A stretch of 53,707 nucleotides of DNA from Myxococcales bacterium (GCA_020633555.1 JACKDL010000036.1:1-53707); one strand, 5' to 3'; shown: positions 9,000 through 18,444, numbered from the stretch's first letter. Translations and numbers: made by a program. Notes: generated by a model not told the origin, from the sequence alone.

Positions 9000-9838
9000 A
9001 CGTCGTCGTGGCAGACCACCTTCGGCTCGCCGTCCATGATCTTGGGGTCGCCGTCGTACTGGAAGTGCTTGCCGTCCCAGGTGCGGCGGGCGTGCATGAT
9101 GCTGCCGTCGTCGGCGGCCATGTCGGCCTCGCGGGTCACGATGACCGGCTTCGGGCCGGGCGCCACCACCTTCAGCATCCCCGGGGGGCCCACCTCGCAG
9201 CGCGCGCCGCCGTCGGGCCGCTTGGCCACCTCGGGCCGCCCCATGGCGCTCGAGCTGTACCCCGTATCCATGTGCAGCATGCGGATCAGGCGGTCGCCCT
9301 GGTAGCCGAAGAGGGCCACGTCGTGGCCCCACCGCTCCTCGCGGTGGCTCCGGCAGCTCATGATCACGCCCTGGTGGGTCTTCGAGAACAGCGGCGTGGC
9401 CGTCAGCTCAGGCTGCAGGCACGCGCCCGCCAAGTACCCCGCACGGTAGGCGCCGGCCGAGTCCTTCAGCACCAGGAGCTGTTCGCAGCCGCCGTCCTTC
9501 TCGGCCGGGCACTGCGCCTGGTTCATGGTGAAGGCCTTGGTCACGTTGCCGGCGGCGTCGAACTTGCCGCGGACCCGCGCTGACGCCTCGCCCACCGGGT
9601 ACACCGTCCGGCAGCCCTCGTCGTCGGGCGTGGTGAACAGCACCTTCAGGCCATCGGCGAAGGTGCCCTGGATGAGGCGGCCGTCCGCCAGCCGGGTCAC
9701 GGCCTTGATCTTGCCGTGCTTGTGGCCGGGCACGCAGGTGGCCACCCGCGCGTCGAAGCGGGTGGTGGGCGGCAGGTCGTCGGCCAGGGCGGGGGTGGCC
9801 GCCAGGGCCACCGCAGCGAGCAGGAAACGCATCTTCAT
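8993..9838 (-). CDS. Secreted protein of unknown function
   Basis: 281 residues with a clear Sec signal (MKMRFLLAAVALAATPALA). The mature part has several Cys pairs (ATCVPGHKHGK, GCRTVYP, QCPAEKDGGC, MSCRSHRE, RCEVG, VVCHDD) and probably folds as a beta-rich disulfide-bonded periplasmic domain. The first ATG (9838) is only about 3 nt from GAGGGGG; the ATG at 9832 has better spacing (about 9 nt) and may be the true start, with no effect on the signal. It stands 150 nt from the upstream gene, so it may have its own promoter. No family recognised. Confidence 0.8.
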   Translation of the reverse strand: MKMRFLLAAVALAATPALADDLPPTTRFDARVATCVPGHKHGKIKAVTRLADGRLIQGTFADGLKVLFTTPDDEGCRTVYPVGEASARVRGKFDAAGNVTKAFTMNQAQCPAEKDGGCEQLLVLKDSAGAYRAGYLAGACLQPELTATPLFSKTHQGVIMSCRSHREERWGHDVALFGYQGDRLIRMLHMDTGYSSSAMGRPEVAKRPDGGARCEVGPPGMLKVVAPGPKPVIVTREADMAADDGSIMHARRTWDGKHFQYDGDPKIMDGEPKVVCHDDVP

Positions 9839-9871
9839 CCCCCTCTGAGGTGGGCGCCCCAAGGGCGCCAT

Positions 9872-9886
9872 CGGTGCACTGCACCG
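9872..9886. promoter_or_regulatory. 15-bp palindrome in the 5' leader of the 9838 gene
   Basis: Perfect arms CGGTGCA/TGCACCG about a single central C, 34-48 bases upstream of the start codon. The size and symmetry fit a small dimeric repressor operator; it could also be a leader hairpin. Function inferred only. Confidence 0.3.
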
Positions 9887-9944
9887 TGCCGGCCGCGCGT
9901 CTTTCCCTCAAAGCGCGGCGCGACCGCGAATGGCAGTTCGCCGC

Positions 9945-9964
9945 GGTCAAGCGCCGGGGTCAAG
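9945..9964. repeat. Direct repeat GGTCAAG x2, 13-bp period
   Basis: GGTCAAG occurs at 9945-9951 and 9958-9964. Read on the minus strand these are two TTGACC boxes upstream of the gene starting at 9838, resembling tandem -35 elements or a regulator half-site pair. No good -10 follows either. Confidence 0.3.
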
Positions 9965-9988
9965 GGATGCGTTGGCCGTCTGCCTCGA

Positions 9989-11068
9989 TCAGATGCCCAC
10001 CAGCTTGCAGGCCATCTTGGCCAGGAGGGGCACCGCGGCGCCCAGCATGGCGGCGTCGGCGGAGCTGGCGTTGCCGTCGATGCTGCGCTTGTAGACCCCC
10101 TGGGCGATGGCGGCCAGGCGGAACAGCGAAAATGCCTTGTAGTACGGCAGGTTTGGTGCGCCGTCCCGCCCGGTCAGCCGGCAGTACTCGGCCACGAAGT
10201 CGGCCTCGGTGGGGATCTGCGTGGCCGCGAAGTCCACGCCGGCGAGCCCGCCGATCTTGGGCAGCACCAGGTCGTACAGCATGCAGACGTAGGCCAGGTC
10301 GCACAGGGGGTGGCCCAGGGTCGACAGCTCCCAGTCAAGCACGGCCAGCACCCGGGGCTCGGTGGGGTGGAACACCAGGTTGTCCAGGCGGTAGTCGCCG
10401 TGCACCAGGGTGGCGGCCTCGTCGGCGGGCACGTGTGCGGGCAGCCACTCGATCAGCCGCTCCATGGGCGCCACCTCAGCGGTCTGCGAGGCCTGGTACT
10501 GCCGGGTCCAGCGGGCGATCTGGCGGGCCACGTAGGCGGTGGGCCGGCCGTAGTCCGCAAGGCCCGTGGCCGGCAGATCCACCGCGTGGATGGCCGCCAG
10601 GACCCGCACCAGCTCGCCGTAGACGGCGGCCCGCGCCTCGGGCGCCAGCTTGGGGAGCTGCACGTTCCAGAAGGTGCGCCCCGCCACGTACTCCATGACG
10701 AAGAAGGGGGTGCCGATGACCGCCGCGTCCTCGCACAGGGCGTACATCTGCGCGGTGGGCACCGGGGTGTCGCGCAGGGACTGCATGACCTGGAACTCGC
10801 GCTCCACCAGGTGCGCCTTGCTCAGCAGCTTGCCCGGCGGCTTCTTGCGCAGCACGTAGGCCTGGGCGCCGTCGCTGAGCCAGTAGGTGGGGTTCGACTG
10901 GCCGCCCTTGAACTGCAGCACCTGCAAGGCGCCGGGGGTGTAGCCGGCCACGTTCGCGGCCAGCCAGCCGTCCAGCGCGGCCTCGTCCAGGCGGTGCGCC
11001 TCGCGCACGGGGCCAGCGCTCTTGGGGGGCTGCGGGGGCGTCTCGGGCTGGATGTCGGTCATCGCCAT
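9989..11068 (-). CDS. Aminoglycoside-phosphotransferase-like kinase (ACAD10/11-type)
   Basis: 359 residues. Kinase features: the N-terminal LQFKGGQSNPTYWL glycine/Ser loop; the Brenner-type catalytic motif LVHGDYRLDNL near 237-247; then VLAVLDWELSTLGHPLCDLAY carrying the metal-binding Asp. This is the APH family branch that occurs fused to, or next to, acyl-CoA dehydrogenases; human ACAD10/11 kinases phosphorylate 4-hydroxy acids so the dehydrogenase partner can act. The start overlaps the stop of the adjacent acyl-CoA dehydrogenase gene by one base, so the two are translated together. Best reading: 4-hydroxyacyl-CoA or similar fatty acid catabolism, not antibiotic resistance. Confidence 0.9.
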   Translation of the reverse strand: MAMTDIQPETPPQPPKSAGPVREAHRLDEAALDGWLAANVAGYTPGALQVLQFKGGQSNPTYWLSDGAQAYVLRKKPPGKLLSKAHLVEREFQVMQSLRDTPVPTAQMYALCEDAAVIGTPFFVMEYVAGRTFWNVQLPKLAPEARAAVYGELVRVLAAIHAVDLPATGLADYGRPTAYVARQIARWTRQYQASQTAEVAPMERLIEWLPAHVPADEAATLVHGDYRLDNLVFHPTEPRVLAVLDWELSTLGHPLCDLAYVCMLYDLVLPKIGGLAGVDFAATQIPTEADFVAEYCRLTGRDGAPNLPYYKAFSLFRLAAIAQGVYKRSIDGNASSADAAMLGAAVPLLAKMACKLVGI

Positions 11069-12276
11069 CACCGGTACTTCTTCAGCTCGAGGCGCGCCAC
11101 CATGCCGCGGTGCACCTCGTCGGGCCCGTCGGCCAGCCGCAGGGCGCGGGCCATCACCATCAGCCAGGTCAGCTCGGGATCGGCCACCCCCTCGCCGCCG
11201 TGGATCTGGATGGTGGCGTCCACCACCTGCTGCAGCACGTTGGGGGCGATGACCTTGATGGCCGAGATGTCGGTGAGCGCGCCGAACACGCCCTTGGTGT
11301 CCAGGGCCCAGGCGGCCTTCAGGGTGAGCAGCCGGGCCTGGTCGATGGCCATGCGGGCGTTGGCGATGATGTCGCGGTTGCCCCCCAGGTTCACCAGCGG
11401 CTTGCCGAAGGCGATGCGGTGCAGGGCCCGCTCGCACAGGCGCTCCAGGGCCCGCTCGGCGGCGCCGATGGCGCGCATGCAGTGGTGGATCCGGCCCGGC
11501 CCCAGCCGGCCCTGGGCGATCTCGAAGCCACGGCCCGGCCCCGCGATGATGTGGTCCACGGGCAGCCGCACGTTGTCGAACAGGATCTCGGCGTGGCCGT
11601 GGGGCTCGTCGTAGTGGCCCCACACCGGCAGCATGCGCAGGATCTTCACGCCGGGGGCGTCGCGGGGCACCAGCACCATCGAGTGGCGCCGGTGCCGGTT
11701 GGCGTTGGGGTCGGTGACGCCCATGAAGATGAAGAAGGCGCAGCGCGGATCGCCCGCACCGCTGGTCCACCACTTGGTGCCGTTGAGCACCACTTCGTCG
11801 CCCTCCACCTCGCAGGTGGCCTGCATGTTGGTGGCGTCGCTCGAGGCCACGGCGGGCTCGGTCATGGCGAAGCCCGAGCGGATCTCGCCAGCCAGCAGGG
11901 GCTTCAGCCAGCGCTCCTTCTGGGCCTCGGATCCGTACTGCACCAGCACCTCGGCGTTGCCGGTGTCCGGGGCGTTGCAGTTGAACACCTCGGGCGCCAG
12001 GAAGCTGCGGCCGGTGATCTCGGCGATGGGGGCGTAGTCGCGGTTGTCCAGCCCGGCGCCGTGCTCGCTGTCCGGCAGGAACAGGTTCCACAGGCCAAGC
12101 GCCTTGGCCTGAGCCTTCAGCTCCTCGACGATGGGCGGCACCTTCCACTGCGTCCAGTCGGGGCCGCCCACGAGCTGGTCGCGGTACGTCTGGTGGTTCG
12201 GGACGATGCGCTCCTCGACGAAGCGCTTCACCAGCGGGATCACTGCCTGCGCGCGCTCGGAATGCTCGAAGTCCAT
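11068..12276 (-). CDS. Acyl-CoA dehydrogenase (ACAD10/11-like)
   Basis: 402 residues, normal for the family. Visible features: the FAMTEPAVASSDATNM flavin/substrate segment, KWWTSGAGDPRC, the helical C-terminal domain with ALHRIAFGKPL, and a C-terminal IHGGEGVADPEL...RLADGPDEVH. The last motif is typical of the long-chain/ACAD11-type subgroup rather than medium-chain enzymes. FAD-dependent alpha,beta-dehydrogenation of acyl-CoA is expected. I start at ATG 12276 because AGAGG lies 5 nt upstream; an in-frame GTG two codons earlier overlaps that site. Coupled to the kinase gene downstream. Confidence 0.95.
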   Translation of the reverse strand: MDFEHSERAQAVIPLVKRFVEERIVPNHQTYRDQLVGGPDWTQWKVPPIVEELKAQAKALGLWNLFLPDSEHGAGLDNRDYAPIAEITGRSFLAPEVFNCNAPDTGNAEVLVQYGSEAQKERWLKPLLAGEIRSGFAMTEPAVASSDATNMQATCEVEGDEVVLNGTKWWTSGAGDPRCAFFIFMGVTDPNANRHRRHSMVLVPRDAPGVKILRMLPVWGHYDEPHGHAEILFDNVRLPVDHIIAGPGRGFEIAQGRLGPGRIHHCMRAIGAAERALERLCERALHRIAFGKPLVNLGGNRDIIANARMAIDQARLLTLKAAWALDTKGVFGALTDISAIKVIAPNVLQQVVDATIQIHGGEGVADPELTWLMVMARALRLADGPDEVHRGMVARLELKKYR

Positions 12277-12314
12277 GGGCACCTCTGAGGGGACTGCACG
12301 ACGGACATAGCAGA

Positions 12315-13532
12315 TCAGAAGCCGTTGCGGGTGGCCACGCCGATGGTGGCCTCGAACCGGTTGGCCATCGAGGGCATGGCGTCCAGCAGGTCGGGCCGGT
12401 TGTACGCGAGCTTACCCGTGATCACGAAGGTGGGGCCGAGCAGCGCGATGTTCGGCACGCCCCCGCCCACCTCGAAGGCGAGCTCGGCGCCGTGCAGGCG
12501 GGCGTCGCGCCCCGTGGCGGCCCGGGTGCCCACGCTGTCGTAGGTGGTGCCCACCAGTTCGAGGCCCGCGAAGCCATAGGCCAGCAGGGTGGGCGGCGTC
12601 TCCAGCTCGGGGAACAGGTCGTGATCCGACAGGCCGCCGCGCCAGGTCAGATCCAGGCCTGCGCGGGCGCTGCGCACTCCGACATCGCCGGTCTGGAACT
12701 CCACGCCCGCCTGCAGCAGGCCGAGCACGCGGCGGGCGCGGGCGCCGACGCGCAGGGTCTCGTCCACATCGTCCCAGCGCACGCCGCCGCTGAGGGCCGC
12801 GACCTGCAGGTCCACCTCGCGGACGCGGAGGCGGGCGTCCACCACGTCCCCGGAGTCGGGGTTCAACAGCAGATCACCCTGCAGGCTCAGGGCGGGCACG
12901 CCCAGCGAGAGGGCCCAGAAGGCGGCGTCGGTGCGGGTGACCACCATGGGCACCGGGGCGGGGGTGTCGAAGCCACGGTCCCACAGGCCCGCGCCCGCTG
13001 GCCCCACCCACAGGGCGCCGACCTCGAACCAGCGGGTGGCGCGCAGCACCAGGCCCGCCACCTCGCGGCTGTTGCCGGTGAGGGTCCGGTCGGCGGGGGC
13101 CTCCCCGCTGTCGCTGGCGACGGTCGGGAAGGTGTAGCTCAGGTCCGTCTGCTTGAGCTGGTACAGGCCCCGCAGCTCGAGGTCGTAGCGGGGCACCTCG
13201 GCGCCCACGCTCAGGCCGATGTTGTACTGGGTGATGGAGGCCGTGCGCGTCACGCCGTCGGGCGTGCAGATCTGGAAGCCGGCGACGGATCGCAGCGAGG
13301 TGTCGGTGTCGAAGCTGATGTGAAAGGGCGGCACGCGACCGTGCGTGGCGTGCATCAGATCCAGGTGCTCGCGGATGCGCCGGTGCCGGTCGAGCTGCGC
13401 CTCGCCCTCGGCCTGGTGGTCGCGGGTCTGCCGGAAGGTCATGTAGGCCGGGATCGCGTCGCAGCGGGCGTTTGCGGCCGTGGCGAGCAACGGTGAGGCC
13501 AGGCAGACGCAGAGGCAGATCGGCAGGCGCAT
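12315..13532 (-). CDS. Predicted outer-membrane beta-barrel protein
   Basis: 405 residues with a Sec signal (MRLPICLCVC...ATAANA). Alternating hydrophobic strands with Asp/Arg turns run through the protein, and it ends with an aromatic residue (NGF), as barrel proteins usually do. Example strand-like segments are RYDLELRGLYQLKQTDLSYTF and ELAFEVGGGVPNIALLG. The role is unknown: channel, or structural or stress outer-membrane protein. It lies downstream of a porin and a TPR membrane protein on the same strand, with a 59-nt gap before it, so it could be the third gene of that unit. Confidence 0.75.
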   Translation of the reverse strand: MRLPICLCVCLASPLLATAANARCDAIPAYMTFRQTRDHQAEGEAQLDRHRRIREHLDLMHATHGRVPPFHISFDTDTSLRSVAGFQICTPDGVTRTASITQYNIGLSVGAEVPRYDLELRGLYQLKQTDLSYTFPTVASDSGEAPADRTLTGNSREVAGLVLRATRWFEVGALWVGPAGAGLWDRGFDTPAPVPMVVTRTDAAFWALSLGVPALSLQGDLLLNPDSGDVVDARLRVREVDLQVAALSGGVRWDDVDETLRVGARARRVLGLLQAGVEFQTGDVGVRSARAGLDLTWRGGLSDHDLFPELETPPTLLAYGFAGLELVGTTYDSVGTRAATGRDARLHGAELAFEVGGGVPNIALLGPTFVITGKLAYNRPDLLDAMPSMANRFEATIGVATRNGF

Positions 13533-13591
13533 GGGGGCTCCGGCGTGGGGACTCCCCGGCCGACACAGCAAGCGCTGCGCCAGCCAACCCG

Positions 13592-14632
13592 CTACATGCC
13601 CATCAGCGCCGCCTGCCCCAGCCGGTCCAGCACCAGGAACATGGCGCCCAGGGTGGCGGGCACGGCCAACAGGGCCACCCACGGCCGCCGGCCCCCGGCG
13701 CCCGCCAGGCTGCTGGCCAGGTACACCGGCACGGTGGCGGCCCCCGCGGCACCCACGATCCAGCCGTAGCCGCCGTCGAAGCGCTCGGCGAGCAGCGCGG
13801 CCCCGCCGAAGGCCCAGGTCAGGAACAGCAGGCCCTTCCACGGGCGCCAGGCCCGCCAGTGGCGCCAGGGGCCCGCGCGCAGCACGGCCAGCAGAAACCC
13901 CAGCAGGGCCCCCAGCGCGACCCAGCGGGCCACGCGGCGCTGCTGGCGGTCCAGCACGTCGTCGGCCAAGGCGGGCAGGTCGATGGCGGCGGCCAGATCG
14001 GGGCGGCGCTCGGCCAGGGCGGTCAGGGTGGCCTGCACCCGGTCCAGCTCGGTGGGCCCCGCCGCCCGCAGGGCCAGCTCGATGGCGCGGCGCACCAACA
14101 GGGGCGGCGCCGCGGGCCACTCGGCGGCGGCCAGTGCCCCCGCCAGGGCGGCCGGGACCTCACCGCCGGCGAAGGCGTCTTCGGCCTGCCACAGGCGCAA
14201 CTCGGTCTGCAGCGGGCGGGTCTGCGCCTGCTCCAGCAGGGCCGCCACCGCCGCGCGGGCCGCCGGCCGCCCCAGGCGCAGGTAGTCGCGCCGCACCCGG
14301 TCGAACTCGACGCTCAGCGCCTGATCGGGGCCCAGCCGGGCGCTCAGCGCCCCCTGCCGCGCTGCCGCCCGCGCCGCGAAGCGCCCCCCCGCGTCGGCGG
14401 CCAGGCTGTGGCCGTAGGCCGCCACCGCGGCCTGGGGATCGCCCCGGCGCTCGGCCAGCTCGCCCAGCGCGAACCAGGCGCGGCCCCGCGTCTCGGCGTC
14501 GTCCACCTGCGTGAAGGGCTGCAGCGCCGCGGCGGCGTCGGCCGGCGCCGTGTGCGGGTCCCGGGCGGCGCGCCAGGCCTCGGCGAAGCCGGCGGGGGCC
14601 AGCAGGGCCAGCGCGAGCAGCCAGGAGAGCAC
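13592..14632 (-). CDS. TPR-containing integral membrane protein
   Basis: 346 residues from GTG 14632, 11 nt after the porin stop. N-terminal signal or first helix (VLSWLLALALLAPAGFA), then about 220 residues of helical repeats with TPR-like ARGRAWFALGELAERRGDPQAAVAAYGHSL, and four C-terminal helices (about 262-345). The arrangement puts the repeats outside the cytoplasm, near the porin encoded before it. It may organise or assist assembly of that porin. No ribosome site is visible, so translation may depend on coupling. The start is the least certain part. Confidence 0.65.
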   Translation of the reverse strand: MLSWLLALALLAPAGFAEAWRAARDPHTAPADAAAALQPFTQVDDAETRGRAWFALGELAERRGDPQAAVAAYGHSLAADAGGRFAARAAARQGALSARLGPDQALSVEFDRVRRDYLRLGRPAARAAVAALLEQAQTRPLQTELRLWQAEDAFAGGEVPAALAGALAAAEWPAAPPLLVRRAIELALRAAGPTELDRVQATLTALAERRPDLAAAIDLPALADDVLDRQQRRVARWVALGALLGFLLAVLRAGPWRHWRAWRPWKGLLFLTWAFGGAALLAERFDGGYGWIVGAAGAATVPVYLASSLAGAGGRRPWVALLAVPATLGAMFLVLDRLGQAALMGM

Positions 14633-14643
14633 GGGGATCGGGC

Positions 14644-15879
14644 TCAGAAGCGGTAGGTGAGCTGCAGGCGGAACGAGTCGTCGTCCACGTCCTGGGGGAT
14701 CCCCGCGAACTCCTGGCTGAGCTGCCAGGCCTCGGTCTCCACCCGGTGGGTGTAGGCGGCCTGCAGCTTCAGGTCGTGGCCCTCGAAGTACCAGTTCACG
14801 CCGGCCACGTAGTTGCGGTGGGCCTGTGTGCTCGTGCTGGGCCGCCCTGGGCCCGAGCCCGAGCTCTGGCTCAAGAGCTGCGGGGCGAACCGCGCCTCGC
14901 GGGCGATCTCGGGGTCCCAGGCCTCGACCCGCCCGGCCAGCTCCAGGTGCTCGCGCACGTAGGGGGCGGGCACGAAGGCGCCGGCCTGCACGTTCCAGCC
15001 CACGCCGTGGCGGTCGGGGTCGAAGGTGGTGCCGTCGTTCTTGTAGTCGCGGTCGTAGCGGTAGAACTCGCCGTACAGCGAGACGCCGTGCCACAGCGCC
15101 AGCAGATCGGCCCCCAGGCGGCGCTGGTCGTAGTTGCCGTTCTGCGGGCCGCGGGTGTCGAAGGTCCACGAGGCGCCCACGACCACCAGGGGCTGCGCGC
15201 GGTCCTCAAGGGGCCGCGCGTCGCCCTCGAACAGCACCGCGGGGGCCCCGAAGGGCGCCACCTGCACGCGGGCGGCGTACAGGTAGTCCTCGTCGATGTT
15301 GTTGATGGGCGCCCGCTCCTTTGCGGATTCGCCGTTGTAGATCCCGGCCTCGACGGTGAGGAAGCGCTCGGGCAGGGCGCCGAAGCCCGTCTCGTAGCGC
15401 AGCTTCGTGCCGAGCTGGCGGCCCGGGGTGTTGGCGATGAAGCTGGCCCGGTCGGGGAGCTGCAGCCGGCTCTCGCTGGTCATCTCCTGCCGGCTGAAGG
15501 GCACCCGAAACCGGCCCACCGTCAGGCGCAGCCCCTCCACCAGCTCGAAGTGCAGCCGCAGGTCCAGGAGCTCCACGTTGGGCACCGTGCGCAGCTCCAG
15601 ATGGAAGCTGGTGCGGGCGTTGAGCTGGCCGCGGAAGATGGGGCGCGCCCGGGTCAGGCCGAAGCCGTCGGGGGTGGTCGACACGGCGCACGCCGGCGCC
15701 ACGCCCCCCGAGGGCCGCCCGTACACGCACGGGTCGTCCACCATGCGCCAGTAGGGCTGCGCGTAGCCGGTGAAGTCGAACCACCGGTGAGCGGCCGGAT
15801 CCTCGTAGAGCCGGAAGGCATGGGCGGGGCCGGCGCCGAGGAGGATCCCCAGGCCGGCCAGGGCGAGCAGCGAGCGCAC
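14644..15879 (-). CDS. Phosphate-selective porin O/P-like outer-membrane protein
   Basis: 411 residues from GTG 15879, with AGGGGA 7 nt upstream. Sec signal ending GPAHA. The body shows OprO/OprP-like hallmarks: the VGRFRVPFSRQEMTSESRLQLPDRASFIANTPGRQLGTKLRYE segment, many alternating beta strands, and a C-terminal RLQLTYRF with terminal Phe for BAM insertion. These are trimeric anion or general porins; phosphate selectivity is not proven by sequence here. It is the first gene of the minus-strand run and faces the helical-repeat gene across 142 nt. Confidence 0.87.
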   Translation of the reverse strand: MRSLLALAGLGILLGAGPAHAFRLYEDPAAHRWFDFTGYAQPYWRMVDDPCVYGRPSGGVAPACAVSTTPDGFGLTRARPIFRGQLNARTSFHLELRTVPNVELLDLRLHFELVEGLRLTVGRFRVPFSRQEMTSESRLQLPDRASFIANTPGRQLGTKLRYETGFGALPERFLTVEAGIYNGESAKERAPINNIDEDYLYAARVQVAPFGAPAVLFEGDARPLEDRAQPLVVVGASWTFDTRGPQNGNYDQRRLGADLLALWHGVSLYGEFYRYDRDYKNDGTTFDPDRHGVGWNVQAGAFVPAPYVREHLELAGRVEAWDPEIAREARFAPQLLSQSSGSGPGRPSTSTQAHRNYVAGVNWYFEGHDLKLQAAYTHRVETEAWQLSQEFAGIPQDVDDDSFRLQLTYRF

Positions 15880-16021
15880 GGCGGTCCCCTGAGCGGTGCG
15901 GCGCCAGGGTGGGCGAGGGCCGCCGGCAGCGCAAGGGCAGGGGTTGACGGGCTGGGGCGCCAGGGGCCAGATCGGGGGACGGCGCCCGCTGCGCGCCGAA
16001 GGGGAGGCGGGCATTCTCTTC

Positions 16022-17299
16022 GTGTGGATCGTGCTGGCGGTCGGGGCCCTGGGGATCGTGCTGAGCGCGGTCCGGCTGTACTTGGACGGGGCCGCCGCGG
16101 TGTCGCACGTCAAGGCGTTGTTCGCGGCCGACGAGGCGGACGTGGCCGGGGTGATCGAGCGTCGGGAGCCCTTGAGCCCCTTACGGATGGGCGGCCGCGA
16201 GGTGACGGTCACCCGCGTCGAGCGGCAGCACAGGAGCAGCCCGAGCGACCCGCCCATCGTGCTGGAGCGGTGCCTGGAGCTCGCCCTGGAGCGTGGGGCG
16301 CAGGGCGCGGGGTTCGGGCGGGCCCAGGTGGATCCGGCGCTGGCGCCCCTGGTGGACCGCCTGGCGGTGTCGTTGCACGCGTGGCACGACGATCGCGTCA
16401 GCCTGCACCTGCCCGTGGAGGCGCCGGGGGGCGCCCGCCTCGACGGGGCCGCCCTGCTGGTGGTGTTTCAGCAGGCGCTGCTGCTCCCCGCCTCCGTCTT
16501 CTGGGAGTGGTTGAGCGAGTTCGAGGCGCCGGGCGAGCGGGTCCGCGCGCGGTTGCTCATGGCCCACGCGGCGGGCACGTCCCAGGCGCTGGAGGTGGCC
16601 CGGCGCCTCGCCGACGATCCGGATCCCGAGCTGGGCGCCCTGTCGGCGCTCGTGCGGGGCGATCTGGAGGCGCTGAGCCGTCGCGTGACGTGGCCGCTGC
16701 CCGCTGCCGTGCAGGCCCAGGCGGTGCGCGTGTTGGTGCACGGGGGGGCAGCGGGGCTCAGCGACCTCCTGAAGACGGTGCCCCTGCACGCGGCCGAGGT
16801 GCGCGCGGCCGTGGTCATGGGCCTGGACCGGCTGGACCGCCCTTTGGCGCGCGAGGTGCTGGAGCGCCTGTGGCATGCCGCGGGACCCGACGAGTGCCCG
16901 GCGCTGCTCACACAGCTCGTGGCGATGGGTGCCGGAGAGGCGCAGGCCTGGGGCGCGCTGGCCAGTGATGATCCCCGGCTGCGCGCGGCCGCCGGGGACG
17001 CCCTGTGGGCCCTGTACCCCGACGCCGAGGCCCGGGTCCTCCCCCGGCTGGTGCCCGGCGGCGCGGTGACCCTGGGCCTGTGCGAAGCCCTGTCGCGGCG
17101 GGGCACCGTGGCCAGCGTGCCCGCGCTGAACACGGTGCGCAGCGTCAAGGGGCCCGCGGCCGAGGCGGCGGGCTGGGCGGTGTCCGACATCCAGGATCGG
17201 GCCGTGGCGTCGCCCGGGCGGCTGGCCCTGGCGGGCGACGGCGGCGAGCTGGCGCTGGCCCCAGAGGTCCAGAGCGGGTTGGCGGAGGTGGAGCCGTGA
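16022..17299 (+). CDS. Membrane-anchored helical-repeat (HEAT-like) protein 1
   Basis: About 425 residues from GTG 16022. An N-terminal membrane anchor (VWIVLAVGALGIVLSAVRLYL) is followed by a mixed domain (to about 180) and then alpha-helical repeats rich in Leu/Ala/Arg, including EVRAAVVMGLDRLDRPLAREVLERLWHAAG and DPRLRAAAGDALWALYPDAEAR, which look like HEAT repeats. The start is uncertain: GGAGG at 16003-16007 is 14 nt from this GTG, and an ATT at 16013 would have better spacing. The next gene is a paralogue in layout and overlaps by four bases (GTGA). Function unknown; such repeats bind protein partners. Confidence 0.7.
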   Translation: MWIVLAVGALGIVLSAVRLYLDGAAAVSHVKALFAADEADVAGVIERREPLSPLRMGGREVTVTRVERQHRSSPSDPPIVLERCLELALERGAQGAGFGRAQVDPALAPLVDRLAVSLHAWHDDRVSLHLPVEAPGGARLDGAALLVVFQQALLLPASVFWEWLSEFEAPGERVRARLLMAHAAGTSQALEVARRLADDPDPELGALSALVRGDLEALSRRVTWPLPAAVQAQAVRVLVHGGAAGLSDLLKTVPLHAAEVRAAVVMGLDRLDRPLAREVLERLWHAAGPDECPALLTQLVAMGAGEAQAWGALASDDPRLRAAAGDALWALYPDAEARVLPRLVPGGAVTLGLCEALSRRGTVASVPALNTVRSVKGPAAEAAGWAVSDIQDRAVASPGRLALAGDGGELALAPEVQSGLAEVEP

Positions 17300-18444
17300 C
17301 AGGGTGGCTGGTGCTGCTGGGGGTGGGCGCGGTCGTCGGGGTTGGTTACGGCCTCTACCGCCTGGCCTTCCGCCAGCAGCTCGCGGTGCAGGCGCTGCTG
17401 GCCGAGGACGGCGTGGACGCCTCGTTCCTGGGCTTCACGGGCTCGGCCCTGCCCATGACCCGCACCCGCATGGGCGGCCGCATCGACCGTGCCGGGCTGA
17501 GCTTCACCTATGGCACCTTCGAGCAGTACGCCGAGATCCCCCAGCAGAACGGGCCACCGAAGACGGTGGTGATCTCGGAGCACGCCTACGTGGCCCTGGA
17601 CGCGCCCGGCCCGCGGCCCTACCGGCTGGCCAACCTGACGCCCGGTAGCGGGCCGTGGCGGCTGGCGCGGGCCCTGCTGGTGCCCGTCGAGGAGATCACC
17701 GACACCCGCCTGCTGGCGCTGGTGCAGGACGCCCAGGACGTGGCGCGGGGGCGCAGTCGGGCCATCGACGACCTGCGGGTGCTGGTACACACGCTGACCA
17801 CCGGCGAGGCCGAGCTGCTGGACTGGCTGGGGGCGCCCGCCGGCCCCGCGTCGGCCGCCCGGGCCCGCGCGCTGCTCACCCACCTGCGCGACATCCCCAC
17901 CGCCCAGCGGGTGGCGGCTCGCCTGGCGGAGTGCGATGACCCCGAGCTGCGCGGGCTGGCCGGGTTGACCCTGGCCACGCCCGAGGCGCTCTGGCGGGTG
18001 GCGACGGACGGGCGAATCCCCGAGGCGCTGCGGCAGCAGGCGCTGCGGGCCTGGCCGCCCGGCTGGGCGGCGGACGAGGCACAGACGCTGTTGGCCTGGT
18101 TGGCGGCCGACGCGCCCCTGGCCGAGCGGGCCGCCGAGAAGCTGACCGAGCACCCCGAGGCCGGCACCCTGGCGCTCGCCGCCCTGGACGGGGGCCGGGT
18201 GTCCGCCACGCTGCTCGGCTGGCTGGGCCGGGTGGGCGCGCCCGAGGCGCTGCCGGCGCTGGGGGCCCTGATTCACCGAGGCCTGCTCACGGAGCTGGAC
18301 GGCCCGGCCCGCGAGGCCCTGGCCCGCCTGCAGGCGCGCCACGGGGCCGCCGCGGCGGGCGGCCTGGCGGTGGTGCGGGCCCGGGCGGGCGCCCTCGCCG
18401 AGGCCACGCCGCCCGCCCGCGACGCCGAAGTCGCCCCGGAATAG
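17296..18444 (+). CDS. Membrane-anchored helical-repeat (HEAT-like) protein 2
   Basis: 382 residues. The GTG overlaps the stop of the preceding gene (GTGA). An N-terminal helix (GWLVLLGVGAVVGVGYGLYRL) precedes a beta-like domain (about 25-130) and then helical repeats such as DPELRGLAGLTLATPEALWRVATDG and AERAAEKLTEHPEAGTLALAAL. Same architecture as its upstream neighbour, so the pair probably arose by duplication and may form a complex. It is 60 nt before the first DUF2330 gene, so co-transcription with those is possible. No specific role can be assigned. Confidence 0.75.
   Translation: MTGWLVLLGVGAVVGVGYGLYRLAFRQQLAVQALLAEDGVDASFLGFTGSALPMTRTRMGGRIDRAGLSFTYGTFEQYAEIPQQNGPPKTVVISEHAYVALDAPGPRPYRLANLTPGSGPWRLARALLVPVEEITDTRLLALVQDAQDVARGRSRAIDDLRVLVHTLTTGEAELLDWLGAPAGPASAARARALLTHLRDIPTAQRVAARLAECDDPELRGLAGLTLATPEALWRVATDGRIPEALRQQALRAWPPGWAADEAQTLLAWLAADAPLAERAAEKLTEHPEAGTLALAALDGGRVSATLLGWLGRVGAPEALPALGALIHRGLLTELDGPAREALARLQARHGAAAAGGLAVVRARAGALAEATPPARDAEVAPE

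Noticed and set aside
9989..11068. Antibiotic resistance by aminoglycoside phosphotransferase
   Set aside because: The acyl-CoA dehydrogenase neighbour and ACAD10/11-type motifs point to hydroxy-acid metabolism.
15944..15972. TTGACG as -35 of a promoter for the 16022 gene
   Set aside because: No acceptable -10 at 16-18 bp spacing (CCAGAT at best).
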